From assembly GCA_022710185.1 (NCBI GenBank), contig JAKLHK010000014.1, forward strand, positions 1 through 64,000: DNA of 64,000 bases, written 5' to 3'. The notes below the pieces were generated by a model. It saw only the letters and a program-made list of their open reading frames with translations, was not told the origin of the DNA and did not search any database. Positions 16,640 to 25,581 of this stretch are shown here, one piece after another. The DNA is from Bacteroidota bacterium. GTDB lineage: Bacteria; Bacteroidota; Bacteroidia; Bacteroidales; JAGNHN01. Positions within the stretch are counted from its first letter, which is position 1. Each line of letters begins with the position of its first letter. The translations under genes were made by a program, and so were the position numbers.

Positions 16640-19600
16640 CTACTGTTTCATCAGCACCTGGCGGGTGCTGCGCTGTCCGTCGCTGAGCTGCAGGAAGTAA
16701 AGGCCCGGGGCATATCCCGAGGTGTTCAGTGTGGTTGTGCCGGGCTCTGTGCGGAACTGGTCGATCAGCTGGCCTCGGGCATTGGTCACCCTGACGATCA
16801 GTTCGTCCTCAGGGGAGCTGATCCAAAGGTTCACTGCCTCCCTGGCCGGGTTGGGGTATACCTTCAGCAGGAGTTCAGGAAGGCGCTCCAGGGCATTCAG
16901 CATAGTAGCCCCGCTGAGGCTGACATCGTAGTCCTCCATTTCCCCGTTAAAGGAATTGAGGCAGGGTGTGGGTGTGCCGCCATAGCGCATGGCGACGCGG
17001 AGCCGGGTGCTCCCGATGGCCGCCGAGGGTATGGTGATGCTGGCCGTAAAGCTGCCTTTTTTATTGTTCTGTGTCAGCAGGGTTTCATCCGGATCATCAA
17101 AGTCCCCATCCCCATTGGCATCGATCCATACCTTCCAGTAGAAGCGTGAGTATGTGTTGCTCGGAGTGAGCGTGACGGAAACTGTTTGACCCGGACTCAG
17201 GCTGAACACCGGCGCAGGATAATAGGTATACCCACTGCTGCCCTTGCCGGTGCTGCTGGTCGTGTTGCCGATTTTCACCGAACTGATATAGTATACGTTG
17301 TTGATGCCGATAGGCTCGCAATAAGCCGAAGGGGGCGGGGCGGCGTCCACGGTGATGTATGCTATACGCGTTTCGGTATCGGAACCCTGGGCATTGCTCA
17401 CGGACAGCACCACATCGTAGGTCCCGGGGGTTGAGTATACCACGCCTGGGTTCTGTGCAGTACTGGTGGATGGGTTCCCACCGCTGAACGACCAGCTCCA
17501 GGAGGTAGGATCCCCGCTGCTGAGGTCGGTGAAGTTCACACTGCCCCCTGCCACTACGGTAGTTGTGCTGGCGGTGAAATTGGCGGTGGGAGGAACGGGC
17601 ACAGGAGGGGCGATGGCCAGGCTGTAATCCTCCGCTTCTCCTTGTGCGAAGACCTCGCAGGGGGAGGGGGCGCTGCCCCGCTTCATCGCCACCCGCATCC
17701 TGGTGCTGAGGTTAAGCCCGGAGGGGATGCTGATGGAGCCCGTGACGGTGGTCTTTTTCTTGTCGGAGGAGAACACCAGTTCCCCGGCATCGGAAAAGTC
17801 CTGGTCCCCATTGTAGTCGATCCATATCCTCCAGTACTCGAACTTGCTGGCCCCGGTGAAGCCGGGTTGCAGGCTCAGACTCAGGCTGATGCCTGCCTCA
17901 ACTGCCAAGGCCGTGGCGCTGAGGTCCTGATAACCGGTGGTGCCTGAGGAGCCGCTGACCGTTGGTACCCCGCCGAAGGTGGTCGTTTGTATCCATTCTT
18001 CCACAGCATTGCCATGGGAACCACAATAGACGGGGATGTAAGGATCCACCGTGATGTACCCACTTTGGAAAAGGGTGTCGGAACCGGCGCTGTTGGAAAC
18101 GACCAGTCTCACATCATAGGATCCGGCTGTAGCATAGGTTACAACAGGGTTCTGGCTGGCACTGCTGGAGGGGCTGCCGCCGGGGAAGGACCAGGACCAG
18201 CTGGTGGGTCCGTTCTGGGATTGGTCGGTGAAGCTCACGCTGCCTCCGGCGGTCAGGTTGGTAGGGTTGGCCGTGAAAGCAGCCACCGGAAGAGCGGGAG
18301 GCGGAGGGGTACTGATGAGGATCCCGCTGATGACGATGCTGAAGGCCTGGGAGCCGTTGGTCAGGCTACCGTCATGGTCCACGGTAATGGTATAGGTGCC
18401 GGCGGGGGCGTTGGCAATGAACACCTGCTCCACATTGTCGGTGTTGTTTTCCCCGGCATTGGTAGCTGCAGCCGTTGGACTGGCGGCACTCAGCTTCCAG
18501 GGGTAGAAGGTGTTGGCTCCCCCGCTGACGCGCAGGTCAAGGTCGTTGACAAGCATAGGGTTCGAGGGATCCAGTACTGCCGAAACGGGGGTACCGGCCG
18601 GATCTGTCCAAACGATGGTGACCACCAGGGGATGGGTGCCGTCGGTAGTCACGGTACGCTGGTAGGTGCCGCCGTTGGCCAGGACCAGCTCGTCGATCAC
18701 ATTATTGGCCTGGTCCTCGCTGATCTTCTGTGCGGCCTTGTAGGTATTCATCAGGCCCCATCCGTTCTGGTAATCAGGTCCCGGAGCGGTACCGGCTTCA
18801 TCGGCGGTGTGGATCACCAGGGCCTTCAGGGTAGACGCCAGCATGTATTGTCCGGTCAGGCTGTGATGATGCTTCTGCAGCAGGATCATGGAGCCGGCGG
18901 CCGAAGGGGATGCCATGGAAGTCCCGCTGTAATACCCGTACTGGGCATCGGAGCCGTTGAGGCTGGAGTACAGGCTGATCCCGTTGGCCACTATGTCGGG
19001 CTTGATGCGCCCGTCGTCGGCCGGACCCCAGCAGCTGAAATCGCTCATGACCACATCGCCCGGCTGGGTATAGCCATTGGGTATATCGTATACTGCCCCA
19101 ACGGTAAGGATGTTCTTTGCTACCCCTGCATGGGCGATGCAGTCGTAGGGCCCGTCCTTGGGGTAGGCCCCTCCGGTTGGCCCCTCGTTGCGGTCGTTGC
19201 CTGCCGACTTGGTGATCAGGTAGTAGGGGGCATTGTATGCGATCTGGTCCCAATTGCGTGCCTGGGAGTCATAGAAGCCGAAGAGGTAATCCTCGAGGCT
19301 GCTGATGGAGGTGTTCCCATACCAGGTCCAGGTGGACCCGTTGTAATACCATCCCCGTACATAGCCATAGCTATGGTTTGACACCAGGGCGTTCTGGTTG
19401 GCGGCCTCTGACGCCATTTCAGCCTCATCGCTGTTCCAGTCGAAGGCCCTTAGCGATGCCGCCGGCGCCATGCCTTTGGCGGAAGCCACCACCCCCGAAG
19501 CGATGAGGGTTCCGGCCACATGGGTGGAATGCGGGTGCGTGGTGGTCACGCCATCCCCCATCACCACGCGCCCCGCCAGTTCCTGGTGGGTGGTCCTTAC

Positions 19601-19981
19601 CGCCCCGCCGTCCCATTCATGCACGGTGATCCCGGCCCCATCGATGCTGAGCCCGAGGTTGGCGGTGGGGTAAAGCTTATTGGTTGAGATTGTGGCCGCA
19701 GCGACGGCGTTTTCGGTAGAATAATACTGGGGTTGGCCCTGCTCATCGATGAACATGAGTTCCAGGAAGCGCCCTTCGGCTTCCATGACTAACGGAATGC
19801 CGTTTCGGGTGGCAAAATCCAGGGCATAGGCTTTCTGGGCCTGCATTTCTACAGCCCGGAGCATGGAGAAGTTTCTGAGGTCATTAGCCCTGGTCTCCAC
19901 TTGGGAGTGTAACATGGCTGGAATGCCGGTCATCATCGCGATACCGGCGATCAGTGCGTAAAAGGATGTTCTCATGGTCAT
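16640..19981 (-). CDS. T9SS-sorted subtilisin-like serine protease with PKD and GEVED domains
   Basis: The start is placed at ATG 19981 (MTMRTSFYALIAG), with ATG 19975 as alternative; both give a signal peptide ending near LHSQ. Numbering from 19981, the S8 triad is D124 (VHEWDGG), H154 (HSTHVAGT) and S355 (GTSMASPSAAG). Then come a P-domain-like jelly roll (~430-560), a PKD domain (SWSWSFPGGSPSS), a GEVED domain (IWIDYNGDQDFSDAGE ... GEAEDYS), a second PKD and a second GEVED (VWIDANGDGDFDDPDE ... GEMEDYD). The C-terminal T9SS type A domain carries VYPNPAREAVNLW and APGLYFLQL. It is a large secreted endopeptidase, probably for protein degradation. Its own TACCTTTG element lies at 20060-20067. 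Confidence 0.94.
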   Translation of the reverse strand: MTMRTSFYALIAGIAMMTGIPAMLHSQVETRANDLRNFSMLRAVEMQAQKAYALDFATRNGIPLVMEAEGRFLELMFIDEQGQPQYYSTENAVAAATISTNKLYPTANLGLSIDGAGITVHEWDGGAVRTTHQELAGRVVMGDGVTTTHPHSTHVAGTLIASGVVASAKGMAPAASLRAFDWNSDEAEMASEAANQNALVSNHSYGYVRGWYYNGSTWTWYGNTSISSLEDYLFGFYDSQARNWDQIAYNAPYYLITKSAGNDRNEGPTGGAYPKDGPYDCIAHAGVAKNILTVGAVYDIPNGYTQPGDVVMSDFSCWGPADDGRIKPDIVANGISLYSSLNGSDAQYGYYSGTSMASPSAAGSMILLQKHHHSLTGQYMLASTLKALVIHTADEAGTAPGPDYQNGWGLMNTYKAAQKISEDQANNVIDELVLANGGTYQRTVTTDGTHPLVVTIVWTDPAGTPVSAVLDPSNPMLVNDLDLRVSGGANTFYPWKLSAASPTAAATNAGENNTDNVEQVFIANAPAGTYTITVDHDGSLTNGSQAFSIVISGILISTPPPPALPVAAFTANPTNLTAGGSVSFTDQSQNGPTSWSWSFPGGSPSSSASQNPVVTYATAGSYDVRLVVSNSAGSDTLFQSGYITVDPYIPVYCGSHGNAVEEWIQTTTFGGVPTVSGSSGTTGYQDLSATALAVEAGISLSLSLQPGFTGASKFEYWRIWIDYNGDQDFSDAGELVFSSDKKKTTVTGSISIPSGLNLSTRMRVAMKRGSAPSPCEVFAQGEAEDYSLAIAPPVPVPPTANFTASTTTVVAGGSVNFTDLSSGDPTSWSWSFSGGNPSTSTAQNPGVVYSTPGTYDVVLSVSNAQGSDTETRIAYITVDAAPPPSAYCEPIGINNVYYISSVKIGNTTSSTGKGSSGYTYYPAPVFSLSPGQTVSVTLTPSNTYSRFYWKVWIDANGDGDFDDPDETLLTQNNKKGSFTASITIPSAAIGSTRLRVAMRYGGTPTPCLNSFNGEMEDYDVSLSGATMLNALERLPELLLKVYPNPAREAVNLWISSPEDELIVRVTNARGQLIDQFRTEPGTTTLNTSGYAPGLYFLQLSDGQRSTRQVLMKQ

Positions 19982-20059
19982 AGCCGATTTGTACTGCTTC
20001 GAATGAGTTTTGTTTCGAGTAGGTCGAGTGTTCAGCTTGAGTTGATACGCGAGTGGGCA

Positions 20060-20067
20060 CAAAGGTA
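20060..20067 (-). promoter_or_regulatory. TACCTTTG -7 element for the T9SS subtilisin
   Basis: CAAAGGTA on the plus strand reads TACCTTTG on the minus strand, 78 bases before ATG 19981. A TTTG at 20094-20091 is a possible -33 element, though the 23-base spacing is longer than usual. Confidence 0.45.
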
Positions 20068-20116
20068 ACCCTTGTAGAGAAAAGAAGAGTCAAAGCTTGA
20101 AGTTCAACGCCCGAAG

Positions 20117-20563
20117 TCAATGGTCGAGGCTGCGCGACATGCGTATCAGCCAGGAGTAGTGGAGGGCGAGGTGGATGGCGTAGAAGACGATGAGGGCCAT
20201 GCCGAATTTGTTGTGTACCTGGCGGGCCAGGTTGGCGGCTCCGGTGTTGCTGAGGATCAGCCAGGAAAGGATACCTGTACTCGCGGTGCTGAGGAGGAGC
20301 AGGAATAGGCTTATGTTGAGGGGTTTGTTGCTGGCCTTTCGTCCAGGCATGAAATTGCGAAGAAGGACTTTCCAGTGGAGGTAGAGGTGCAGCAGCACCA
20401 GGGGAAGGGCGATGAGGGTGAACAGGTGGTGCAGCCATAGCCACTGCTCACCATTGAGGAAGAGGGTCGTTTCCTCCCTGGGGGTCCCACTGTGATAAAT
20501 GAGCATGATTACCCCGGTGATCAGCAGAAACAGGAAGGGTACGAGGGCGATGAGGTCGACCAC
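20117..20563 (-). CDS. DUF4405-like cytochrome b561-type membrane protein
   Basis: About 150 residues with four transmembrane helices and His residues at helix ends (WLWLHHLFTLIALPLVLLHLYLHW; HNKFGMALIVFYAIHLALHY), a pattern of DUF4405/cytochrome b561-like membrane proteins that may bind heme. The listed start is a GTG at 20563. The frame stays open upstream (LKRSLRNKAYRNYVVDL) back to the stop of the serine hydrolase gene at 20645, and that stretch looks like the true N-terminus of this family. No ATG, GTG or TTG is found in it, so a CTG start or a sequencing error is possible. Likely co-transcribed with the hydrolase. Confidence 0.7.
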   Translation of the reverse strand: MVDLIALVPFLFLLITGVIMLIYHSGTPREETTLFLNGEQWLWLHHLFTLIALPLVLLHLYLHWKVLLRNFMPGRKASNKPLNISLFLLLLSTASTGILSWLILSNTGAANLARQVHNKFGMALIVFYAIHLALHYSWLIRMSRSLDH

Positions 20564-20644
20564 GTAGTTCCGGTAGGCCTTATTTCGGAGGGAGCGTTTC
20601 AGAGGGGTAAGGATTATCCACAGTACCGTCTGGATCCGGAGCGA

Positions 20645-22156
20645 TCAGTCCCTGGTGAAGGTATACGTGGTGAACTCCAGAAAGTCGTTTACGCTCAGCT
20701 CAAAACTGATCTTTCCTTCCTTCTCGCTGAACGGGAAGACCGTTTCACCATATGTAGGGCTGCTGTATGTTGCCAGGAAGCGGCCGGGTGCAATAGGCCG
20801 CAGGGTGCAGCTGAGGTTAGGATGGTGCTGGAATGTCATTTCCAGTGATCGTTCCCTGGCCTCAAGCTTAACAGAACCATAATATTCGTTGGTATAGCTG
20901 CCCGCCAATTTTGGGTCGATGGGCTGGGTGTATGCTTCCGCCGAATCCAGGCGGGCCTGGTGGAGGGCTTTGTCCTGCAGATGCTGTATCTCAGCCCTGT
21001 TGTATACCAGGGAGTCGTAGTTCCGGAAGGGCAGGCCCAGGCAGGCGTCCACGATCTCGCGGTTGAGGGTACTATACATGCTGTTCTGGTCAGTATTGGT
21101 CAGGATTACGATGCCTGTTCCCTGGTCGGGAATCAGGGTGACGGCCGATACGAAGCCATCCACGCCACCGGTATGGGAAACGATCTTATGCCCGTCATAA
21201 TCTTCCAGGAACCATCCCAGGCCGTAGAGAATGAAATTGCGGGGGTTGAAGGCGTGCCCGACGGCACCATAGATTGTTTCCGGCTGATAGGTTCGGGCGA
21301 TGACAGCGGCAGGGATGAGCTGTTTTCCGTTGTGTTTCCCCTGGTTCAGCTGGAGGAGCATCCAATGTTTCATTTCATCCACCGAGGACCAGATGCTGGC
21401 AGCCGCCCCGATGTTGTCGTTGTGCAGGCGGGGGAAGGACCTTATCTGGCCATCGATCAGGGAGTGGGCAGCGCTGAGGTTGTTGCGCGTCGCCATTTCG
21501 GTGGAATGGGCGAATGTCTGGTCCATGCCCAGGGGCGTAAAGAACTCGTCCCTCATGAAGCGGGCCCAGGGCCGGCCATCGATGAGCTCGAGGCATTTGT
21601 CGGCGATGGCGAAGCCCAGGTTAGTGTATCCGTATTTTGTTCGGAAGGGGTAGGCGGGGACGAGGTTCCCGAATTTCTCGATGCATTGGTCGCGGTCGAG
21701 GGAAGAGCCCCAGTAGATGAAGTCACCCTGGAAGGTCATCATCCCCAGCCGGTGCGTCAGGACATCGGTGAGGGTCACGTGCTGGCTCACCCACGCGTCC
21801 TTCATGCGGAATTCGTGATAGTATTTGGTAACCGGGTCCTGGAGTGAGCACTGTCCGCGGTGTTCGAGCAGTGCCATGGCAGTACCGGTGAAGGCCTTGG
21901 TGTTGGAGCCGATCATAAAGAGAGTGGAAGGGGTGACCTTCTCGGGTTTTCCTTTCTCCAATACCCCGAAGGCCTTCATATAGGCTACCTGGCCTTTGTG
22001 AATGACCAGCACCTGCATGCCGGGGATGTCCCAGCGCTGCATCCCTTTGAGGATGTATTGGTCCAGGCTGTCGCCGAGGAAGGTACGCGGGCCGGATTGG
22101 GCTGGGAGGATGCCGGGGGCGAGAAAGAGGAGCAGGAGGAGGGAGCGAAAGGGCAT
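20645..22156 (-). CDS. Class C beta-lactamase-like serine hydrolase
   Basis: The 503-residue protein has a signal peptide (LLLLLFLAPGILPAQ). The penicillin-binding/beta-lactamase catalytic motifs are S84-N-T-K87 (SxxK), Y177-T-N179 (YxN) and HTGG in KIVSHTGG (~335). The C-terminal ~120 residues (KLAGSYTNEYYG...) form the lipocalin-like DUF3471-type domain often appended to these hydrolases. Family members are D-amino acid or beta-peptide hydrolases or esterases; antibiotic hydrolysis should not be assumed. Located in the periplasm. It is divergent from the zinc-ribbon gene across a repeat-rich 346-base region. Confidence 0.92.
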   Translation of the reverse strand: MPFRSLLLLLFLAPGILPAQSGPRTFLGDSLDQYILKGMQRWDIPGMQVLVIHKGQVAYMKAFGVLEKGKPEKVTPSTLFMIGSNTKAFTGTAMALLEHRGQCSLQDPVTKYYHEFRMKDAWVSQHVTLTDVLTHRLGMMTFQGDFIYWGSSLDRDQCIEKFGNLVPAYPFRTKYGYTNLGFAIADKCLELIDGRPWARFMRDEFFTPLGMDQTFAHSTEMATRNNLSAAHSLIDGQIRSFPRLHNDNIGAAASIWSSVDEMKHWMLLQLNQGKHNGKQLIPAAVIARTYQPETIYGAVGHAFNPRNFILYGLGWFLEDYDGHKIVSHTGGVDGFVSAVTLIPDQGTGIVILTNTDQNSMYSTLNREIVDACLGLPFRNYDSLVYNRAEIQHLQDKALHQARLDSAEAYTQPIDPKLAGSYTNEYYGSVKLEARERSLEMTFQHHPNLSCTLRPIAPGRFLATYSSPTYGETVFPFSEKEGKISFELSVNDFLEFTTYTFTRD

Positions 22157-22502
22157 GGTGTAAAATTTTTCTGGGCGGGAAATTAGTTAAAATGGGGGAT
22201 TTTGGGCAAGCGATTGAAGGGGTTCCGGGGAGGAGGGGGGCTGAGGGTGGGGAATTGAGATATGGTTAAGGGGAAAGGCTGATTGTAAATACCACATTAA
22301 CAGCACTATAGGGCCGATAGCCGTTATAACCGTTTCTAACCGTTATATCGGATATAACGGTTGGGGATGCAACGTTCACATTTAGAGAGAGTTAAATTAA
22401 TTCCTCTGTATTTATCAGAAAAATCTGTCCGCTATGGGCACCCCAGAACGTCTATTTAAATACCAGTGAATAAAGTACCATTGACCTAATACCTACTACG
22501 AT
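22157..22502. other. 346-base divergent intergenic region with G-rich run and CCGTTA repeats
   Basis: It separates the minus-strand hydrolase from the plus-strand zinc-ribbon gene. It holds a G-rich run at 22218-22252 (several GGG/GGGG tracts, possible G-quadruplex), a set of CCGTT-type repeats and a perfect palindrome at 22338-22362, then AT-rich sequence leading to ATG 22503. No ORF of interest was seen. Confidence 0.6.
22314..22362. repeat. CCGTTANNAA direct repeats and 25-base palindrome
   Basis: Units CCGATAG, CCGTTATAA, CCGTTTCTAA and CCGTTATATC follow each other. The last extends into a perfect palindrome, AACCGTTATAT-CGG-ATATAACGGTT (22338-22362; 11-base arms, 3-base centre). Related units recur at 58221-58278. 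It could be an operator, a hairpin or a dispersed intergenic repeat. Confidence 0.7.
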
Positions 22503-22916
22503 ATGAATATCAACGGCTTACGCAATCTGGACGCCCCCGGGGCCAACTACTCCCCCCTCCGCTGGTGCCGCTGGTGCGGCTATCCCATTGGGGGAAGAAC
22601 GGATAAACGATATTGTGACACCGAGTGCAAGAACGCCTGGCATCGCTGGCTGCGGGAACAAGGCCTCCATGGTCCCATACGAAAGGTACTGATGTCCAAC
22701 TGGCGGGTGTTGGAGATCTTCCATACCTCCGGTCGGGAATGGTCCACGGTTCAGGAGCTCGAGGAAAATGGTTTCAGAACAAAGTTCCACACGCATCGAG
22801 GAGCAGGAGAAAATCGCCGTACCTATTCCTTCTGCTTTAACTATGGCTGGTCAGTGCTGTCAGGCAAAACAAGGAAAGTGCACATCATCCGTCAGGATGG
22901 TGAATCATTGAACTGA
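22503..22916 (+). CDS. Zinc-ribbon protein (DUF2116-like)
   Basis: The 137-residue protein has the four-cysteine zinc ribbon C-x2-C-(x)n-C-x3-C at residues 21-42 (CRWCGYPIGGRTDKRYCDTEC), followed by KNAWHRWL. The remainder has RKVLMSNWRVLEIF and a terminal beta segment (RTYSFCFNYGWSVL). This layout matches a common small Bacteroidota family annotated as DUF2116-type Zn-ribbon. The real function is unknown; nucleic-acid binding is a guess. Its 3' end overlaps the convergent glycosyltransferase gene by 12 bases. Confidence 0.8.
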   Translation: MNINGLRNLDAPGANYSPLRWCRWCGYPIGGRTDKRYCDTECKNAWHRWLREQGLHGPIRKVLMSNWRVLEIFHTSGREWSTVQELEENGFRTKFHTHRGAGENRRTYSFCFNYGWSVLSGKTRKVHIIRQDGESLN

Positions 22917-24509
22917 TGGTACAGTATCCCGGGCTGAACTCCGCAGCCTGAATACCGCTACATGACCCCGACTTCCAGCTTTGTCCTGCAGATAGGGCTG
23001 CAACCACGGCCGCGAGGAATATATGCTGGTATCATTAACTACCAAAAACCGCGCTCCTCCCGCTATGAAACGCTCCATCCGGGCCCCTTCGGCAAGATCG
23101 TTGTAGCCGAAGTCGGTGAACCCGCGGCGCTGCATCAGGTAAAGGCTGTTATTGATCCCTGCATCGGGAAGGGAAACCACCAGGTCATCCCGGGTCACCC
23201 CCAGCTCGCTGAGCCAGGGGTCTGCACCCTCCAGCCCCTGCAGCCCGATGCTATAGTTCCAGTGAAACCAGGTGTAGAAGTCCTGGGAGCGCGGATCGGT
23301 GAAAAAAGAGGCACGTGCCAGCAGGTCGCGGTCATCATACTTCAAGCGGTTGACACTTGCCGTTCCAAAGGTGAGCAGGAGCAGGGCCACAACGACAATC
23401 GCTTTCAGCCAACCAAGTTCCAGCAAGGCAGGATGATGCCTCCTGACGATATCAAGCGTGGTGGCCAGGGTGACCGGTATCATCACCAGAAGGTTGGTCA
23501 TATAATAGTCATGCACATCGAAGACCTGGAAGAACAGCAGCAGGAATACCAGTGACCCGGCTATGCCCAGGATATTGATGGCCAGTAGAAAAGGCTTCGC
23601 CTTGCGGAAGTTCAGCACATTGTAGAGGAGCAGGAATACCAACAGATAAAGGGCACTGAGGTTGAGGAAAGATGGCAGGATCTGCTGGTAGAATGAGATC
23701 AGCCTGGCCTTGAGCGCCCAGCGGTCCAGTTCCCAGGCCGGCAGGATGCCCTGGAGGAACATCCCGGCGTTATCGCGGCTGTAAATACGGGCATAGCTGT
23801 ACCACATAAAGGTGAGGACGAGTACCAGGGCAAAGGGGATCAGGGCTCGGATGTCGCGGGTGTTGGCGGGGCGTACCACTGCCTTCCACGCCACCACCGC
23901 CCCGATGCACAGGAAGAGCAGCAGGGCCGAAACCTTCAGGAGGCCGGCCAGCAGGAACATGGCCATGGAAAGGTATAGCCCGGACCTGCGCCCCAGGAGC
24001 GCATAGCGGTAATACTGCCATGCTGCGGCCAGGGCCAGGGCCAGGGCAGGCGCATCCGTAAGGAAATTGTTGCCGTAGTAAACGAGTATCTTGGAAGTGA
24101 ACAACAGGACCACCGCACTGCCCGCCCAGAAACTATCGCCGAGCAACTCCCGGAGCAGTCTGTAAAGGGACAGCAGACCATAGAACACGATGATCAGCAC
24201 CAGCAGGCGATAGATGAATGGGTGCATTCCGAAGACCTTCCAGAGCTGGGCCACCACATAATACAGCAGCGGAAACTCGCTGACCACCCGGCTGTGGCCG
24301 GAGGAACCGATCCACAGCAGTTCCGGTTCCAGGAAGGGAACATTTCCCTGATAATAGTTCAGGGTATAGGCCAGGCAGTCCGACTGCCGGAAATTGTGAT
24401 GGGAGTATGGACCATACCCCAGGCTGTTGTGATAGCCGTAAGCCAGGGCCATCAGCATAAGAACCAGCAACATCAGGAGGTATTCCCGGAGGGAGACTTT
24501 CTTTGGCAT
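22905..24509 (-). CDS. GT39/ArnT-like membrane glycosyltransferase
   Basis: The 534-residue protein has about 11-12 transmembrane helices. An N-terminal periplasmic loop after helix 1 carries the acidic motif region (YSHHNFRQSDCLAYTLNYYQGN) expected of dolichyl/undecaprenyl-phosphate sugar glycosyltransferases of the PMT/ArnT class. A DAPALALALAAAW helix and a soluble C-terminal domain (~440-534) follow. It probably transfers a sugar from a polyprenyl-phosphate carrier to a protein or glycolipid on the outer face of the inner membrane; the acceptor is unknown. Monocistronic, with a TACCTTTG -7 element at 24540-24533, 24 bases before the ATG. Confidence 0.82.
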   Translation of the reverse strand: MPKKVSLREYLLMLLVLMLMALAYGYHNSLGYGPYSHHNFRQSDCLAYTLNYYQGNVPFLEPELLWIGSSGHSRVVSEFPLLYYVVAQLWKVFGMHPFIYRLLVLIIVFYGLLSLYRLLRELLGDSFWAGSAVVLLFTSKILVYYGNNFLTDAPALALALAAAWQYYRYALLGRRSGLYLSMAMFLLAGLLKVSALLLFLCIGAVVAWKAVVRPANTRDIRALIPFALVLVLTFMWYSYARIYSRDNAGMFLQGILPAWELDRWALKARLISFYQQILPSFLNLSALYLLVFLLLYNVLNFRKAKPFLLAINILGIAGSLVFLLLFFQVFDVHDYYMTNLLVMIPVTLATTLDIVRRHHPALLELGWLKAIVVVALLLLTFGTASVNRLKYDDRDLLARASFFTDPRSQDFYTWFHWNYSIGLQGLEGADPWLSELGVTRDDLVVSLPDAGINNSLYLMQRRGFTDFGYNDLAEGARMERFIAGGARFLVVNDTSIYSSRPWLQPYLQDKAGSRGHVAVFRLRSSARDTVPSVQ

Positions 24510-24532
24510 GGGTTAAGGGCTGCAGACGCAGG

Positions 24533-24540
24533 CAAAGGTA
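24533..24540 (-). promoter_or_regulatory. TACCTTTG -7 element for the GT39-like gene
   Basis: CAAAGGTA on the plus strand, reading TACCTTTG on the minus strand, lies 24 bases before ATG 24509. Confidence 0.45.
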
Positions 24541-24587
24541 AGGCGCGGGCCGGGGCGAATCAAGCTGTTGGCAGTCTTGCCGGGCCT

Positions 24588-24956
24588 TTAATCCCTGAAA
24601 ACGAAGTAAACCGCCAGTACCAGAAATATGAAGGCGATCAGGTGGTTCAGCTTCAGGCTTTCATTACGGAAGGCTACCAGCGTAAAAAGGGTGAAGATCA
24701 CCAGGGTAATCACTTCCTGGATCACCTTGAGCTGCACGAGGGTGAAAGGTCCTCCGTAGGCCTTATACCCTATACGGTTGGCCGGAACCTGGAAGAAGTA
24801 CTCGAACAGCGCGATACCCCAGCTGATGAGGATGACGGAGAGCAGGCTAAGTTTGGCGAAGCCTTTCATCTCCGAATACCTGAGGTGCCCATACCAGGCA
24901 AGCGTCATGAAGGTGTTGGAAAGCACGAGCAATCCTATGGTAACCAATGGTTTCAT
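24588..24956 (-). CDS. DUF486 family membrane protein (DMT-like)
   Basis: The 122-residue, four-helix membrane protein matches DUF486 by LLVLSNTFMTLAWYGHLRY near the N-terminus, SWGIALFEYFFQVPANRIGY in the middle and FTLVQLKVIQEVITLVIFTLFT in the third helix. DUF486 proteins resemble small multidrug-resistance type transporters; no substrate is known. The gene starts 13 bases after the TetR stop, so it is most likely the target of that regulator. Confidence 0.88.
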   Translation of the reverse strand: MKPLVTIGLLVLSNTFMTLAWYGHLRYSEMKGFAKLSLLSVILISWGIALFEYFFQVPANRIGYKAYGGPFTLVQLKVIQEVITLVIFTLFTLVAFRNESLKLNHLIAFIFLVLAVYFVFRD

Positions 24957-24969
24957 ATTGGGGCCTCCG

Positions 24970-25575
24970 TTAAGTAAGGGGATGATGAGGGGGGGTCAGG
25001 GTCTTGGCGATGCGGGCATCGAGCAGTTCTGCAAAGCCATCGAATCGGGAGGGCTTGCCGCGGTTGAGGTAGAACAGCAGCATTCCCGTGATCTCATATT
25101 TCACGGCTTCCATGAGGTCGTGTGCCCTGGAGGAAGGGAGTCCCTCCTCACCCAGACGTTCCCAGTCGGCAGCACAGAGGCGGTCGGGGAGGGTCCATAT
25201 GATATTGACGCTGGGGTGACGGTTGCCCAGGTCGTTCAACCGCTCCAGGTAGAAGAGCTCAAATACGCCCGGATACTCGGCGAAGTACAGTGCCCAGGCC
25301 CTTAGCCTGGCACGCAGCCCTTCTTCCCCCGGGGGGATGGAGGCCGTACGCTCCACCACCGACGCCACACATTCCTCACTGAAGCCCCGCACGCATTCGA
25401 ACACCAGCTCCTTCACATCCCTGAAGTAATTGTATAGTGTGGCATAGGAATACCCGGCCTTTTCGGCGATGCTGCGCACACTTACACTTTTAAGCCCTTC
25501 CGCTTTCAGCAGCTCACGGGTCGCCTCAATGAAGTAGCCCCGCATGCGCTGTTCCTGGATTTCGTTCTTTGTCAT
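24970..25575 (-). CDS. TetR/AcrR family transcriptional regulator
   Basis: The regulator has about 201 residues. Its N-terminal helix-turn-helix (FIEATRELLKAEGLKSVSVRSIAEKAGYSYATLYNYFRDVKEL) is a canonical TetR DNA-binding domain; the C-terminal ~140 residues would bind an unknown ligand. ATG 25575 (MTKNEIQEQ) is chosen over an upstream TTG. An AT-rich imperfect palindrome directly upstream (25582-25614) is a probable autoregulatory operator. Together with the downstream DUF486 gene it looks like a self-contained efflux-type module. Confidence 0.92.
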   Translation of the reverse strand: MTKNEIQEQRMRGYFIEATRELLKAEGLKSVSVRSIAEKAGYSYATLYNYFRDVKELVFECVRGFSEECVASVVERTASIPPGEEGLRARLRAWALYFAEYPGVFELFYLERLNDLGNRHPSVNIIWTLPDRLCAADWERLGEEGLPSSRAHDLMEAVKYEITGMLLFYLNRGKPSRFDGFAELLDARIAKTLTPPHHPLT

Positions 25576-25581
25576 GGCATT

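Noticed and set aside
17987..19381. 464-codon open frame on the plus strand inside the subtilisin gene
   Set aside because: Shadow of a gene with complete S8 triad, PKD and GEVED domains; the antisense translation is low-complexity Gly/Val-rich.
20645..22156. True antibiotic beta-lactamase
   Set aside because: It has the class C motifs but also a C-terminal DUF3471-like domain and length typical of general serine hydrolases; resistance function is not supported.
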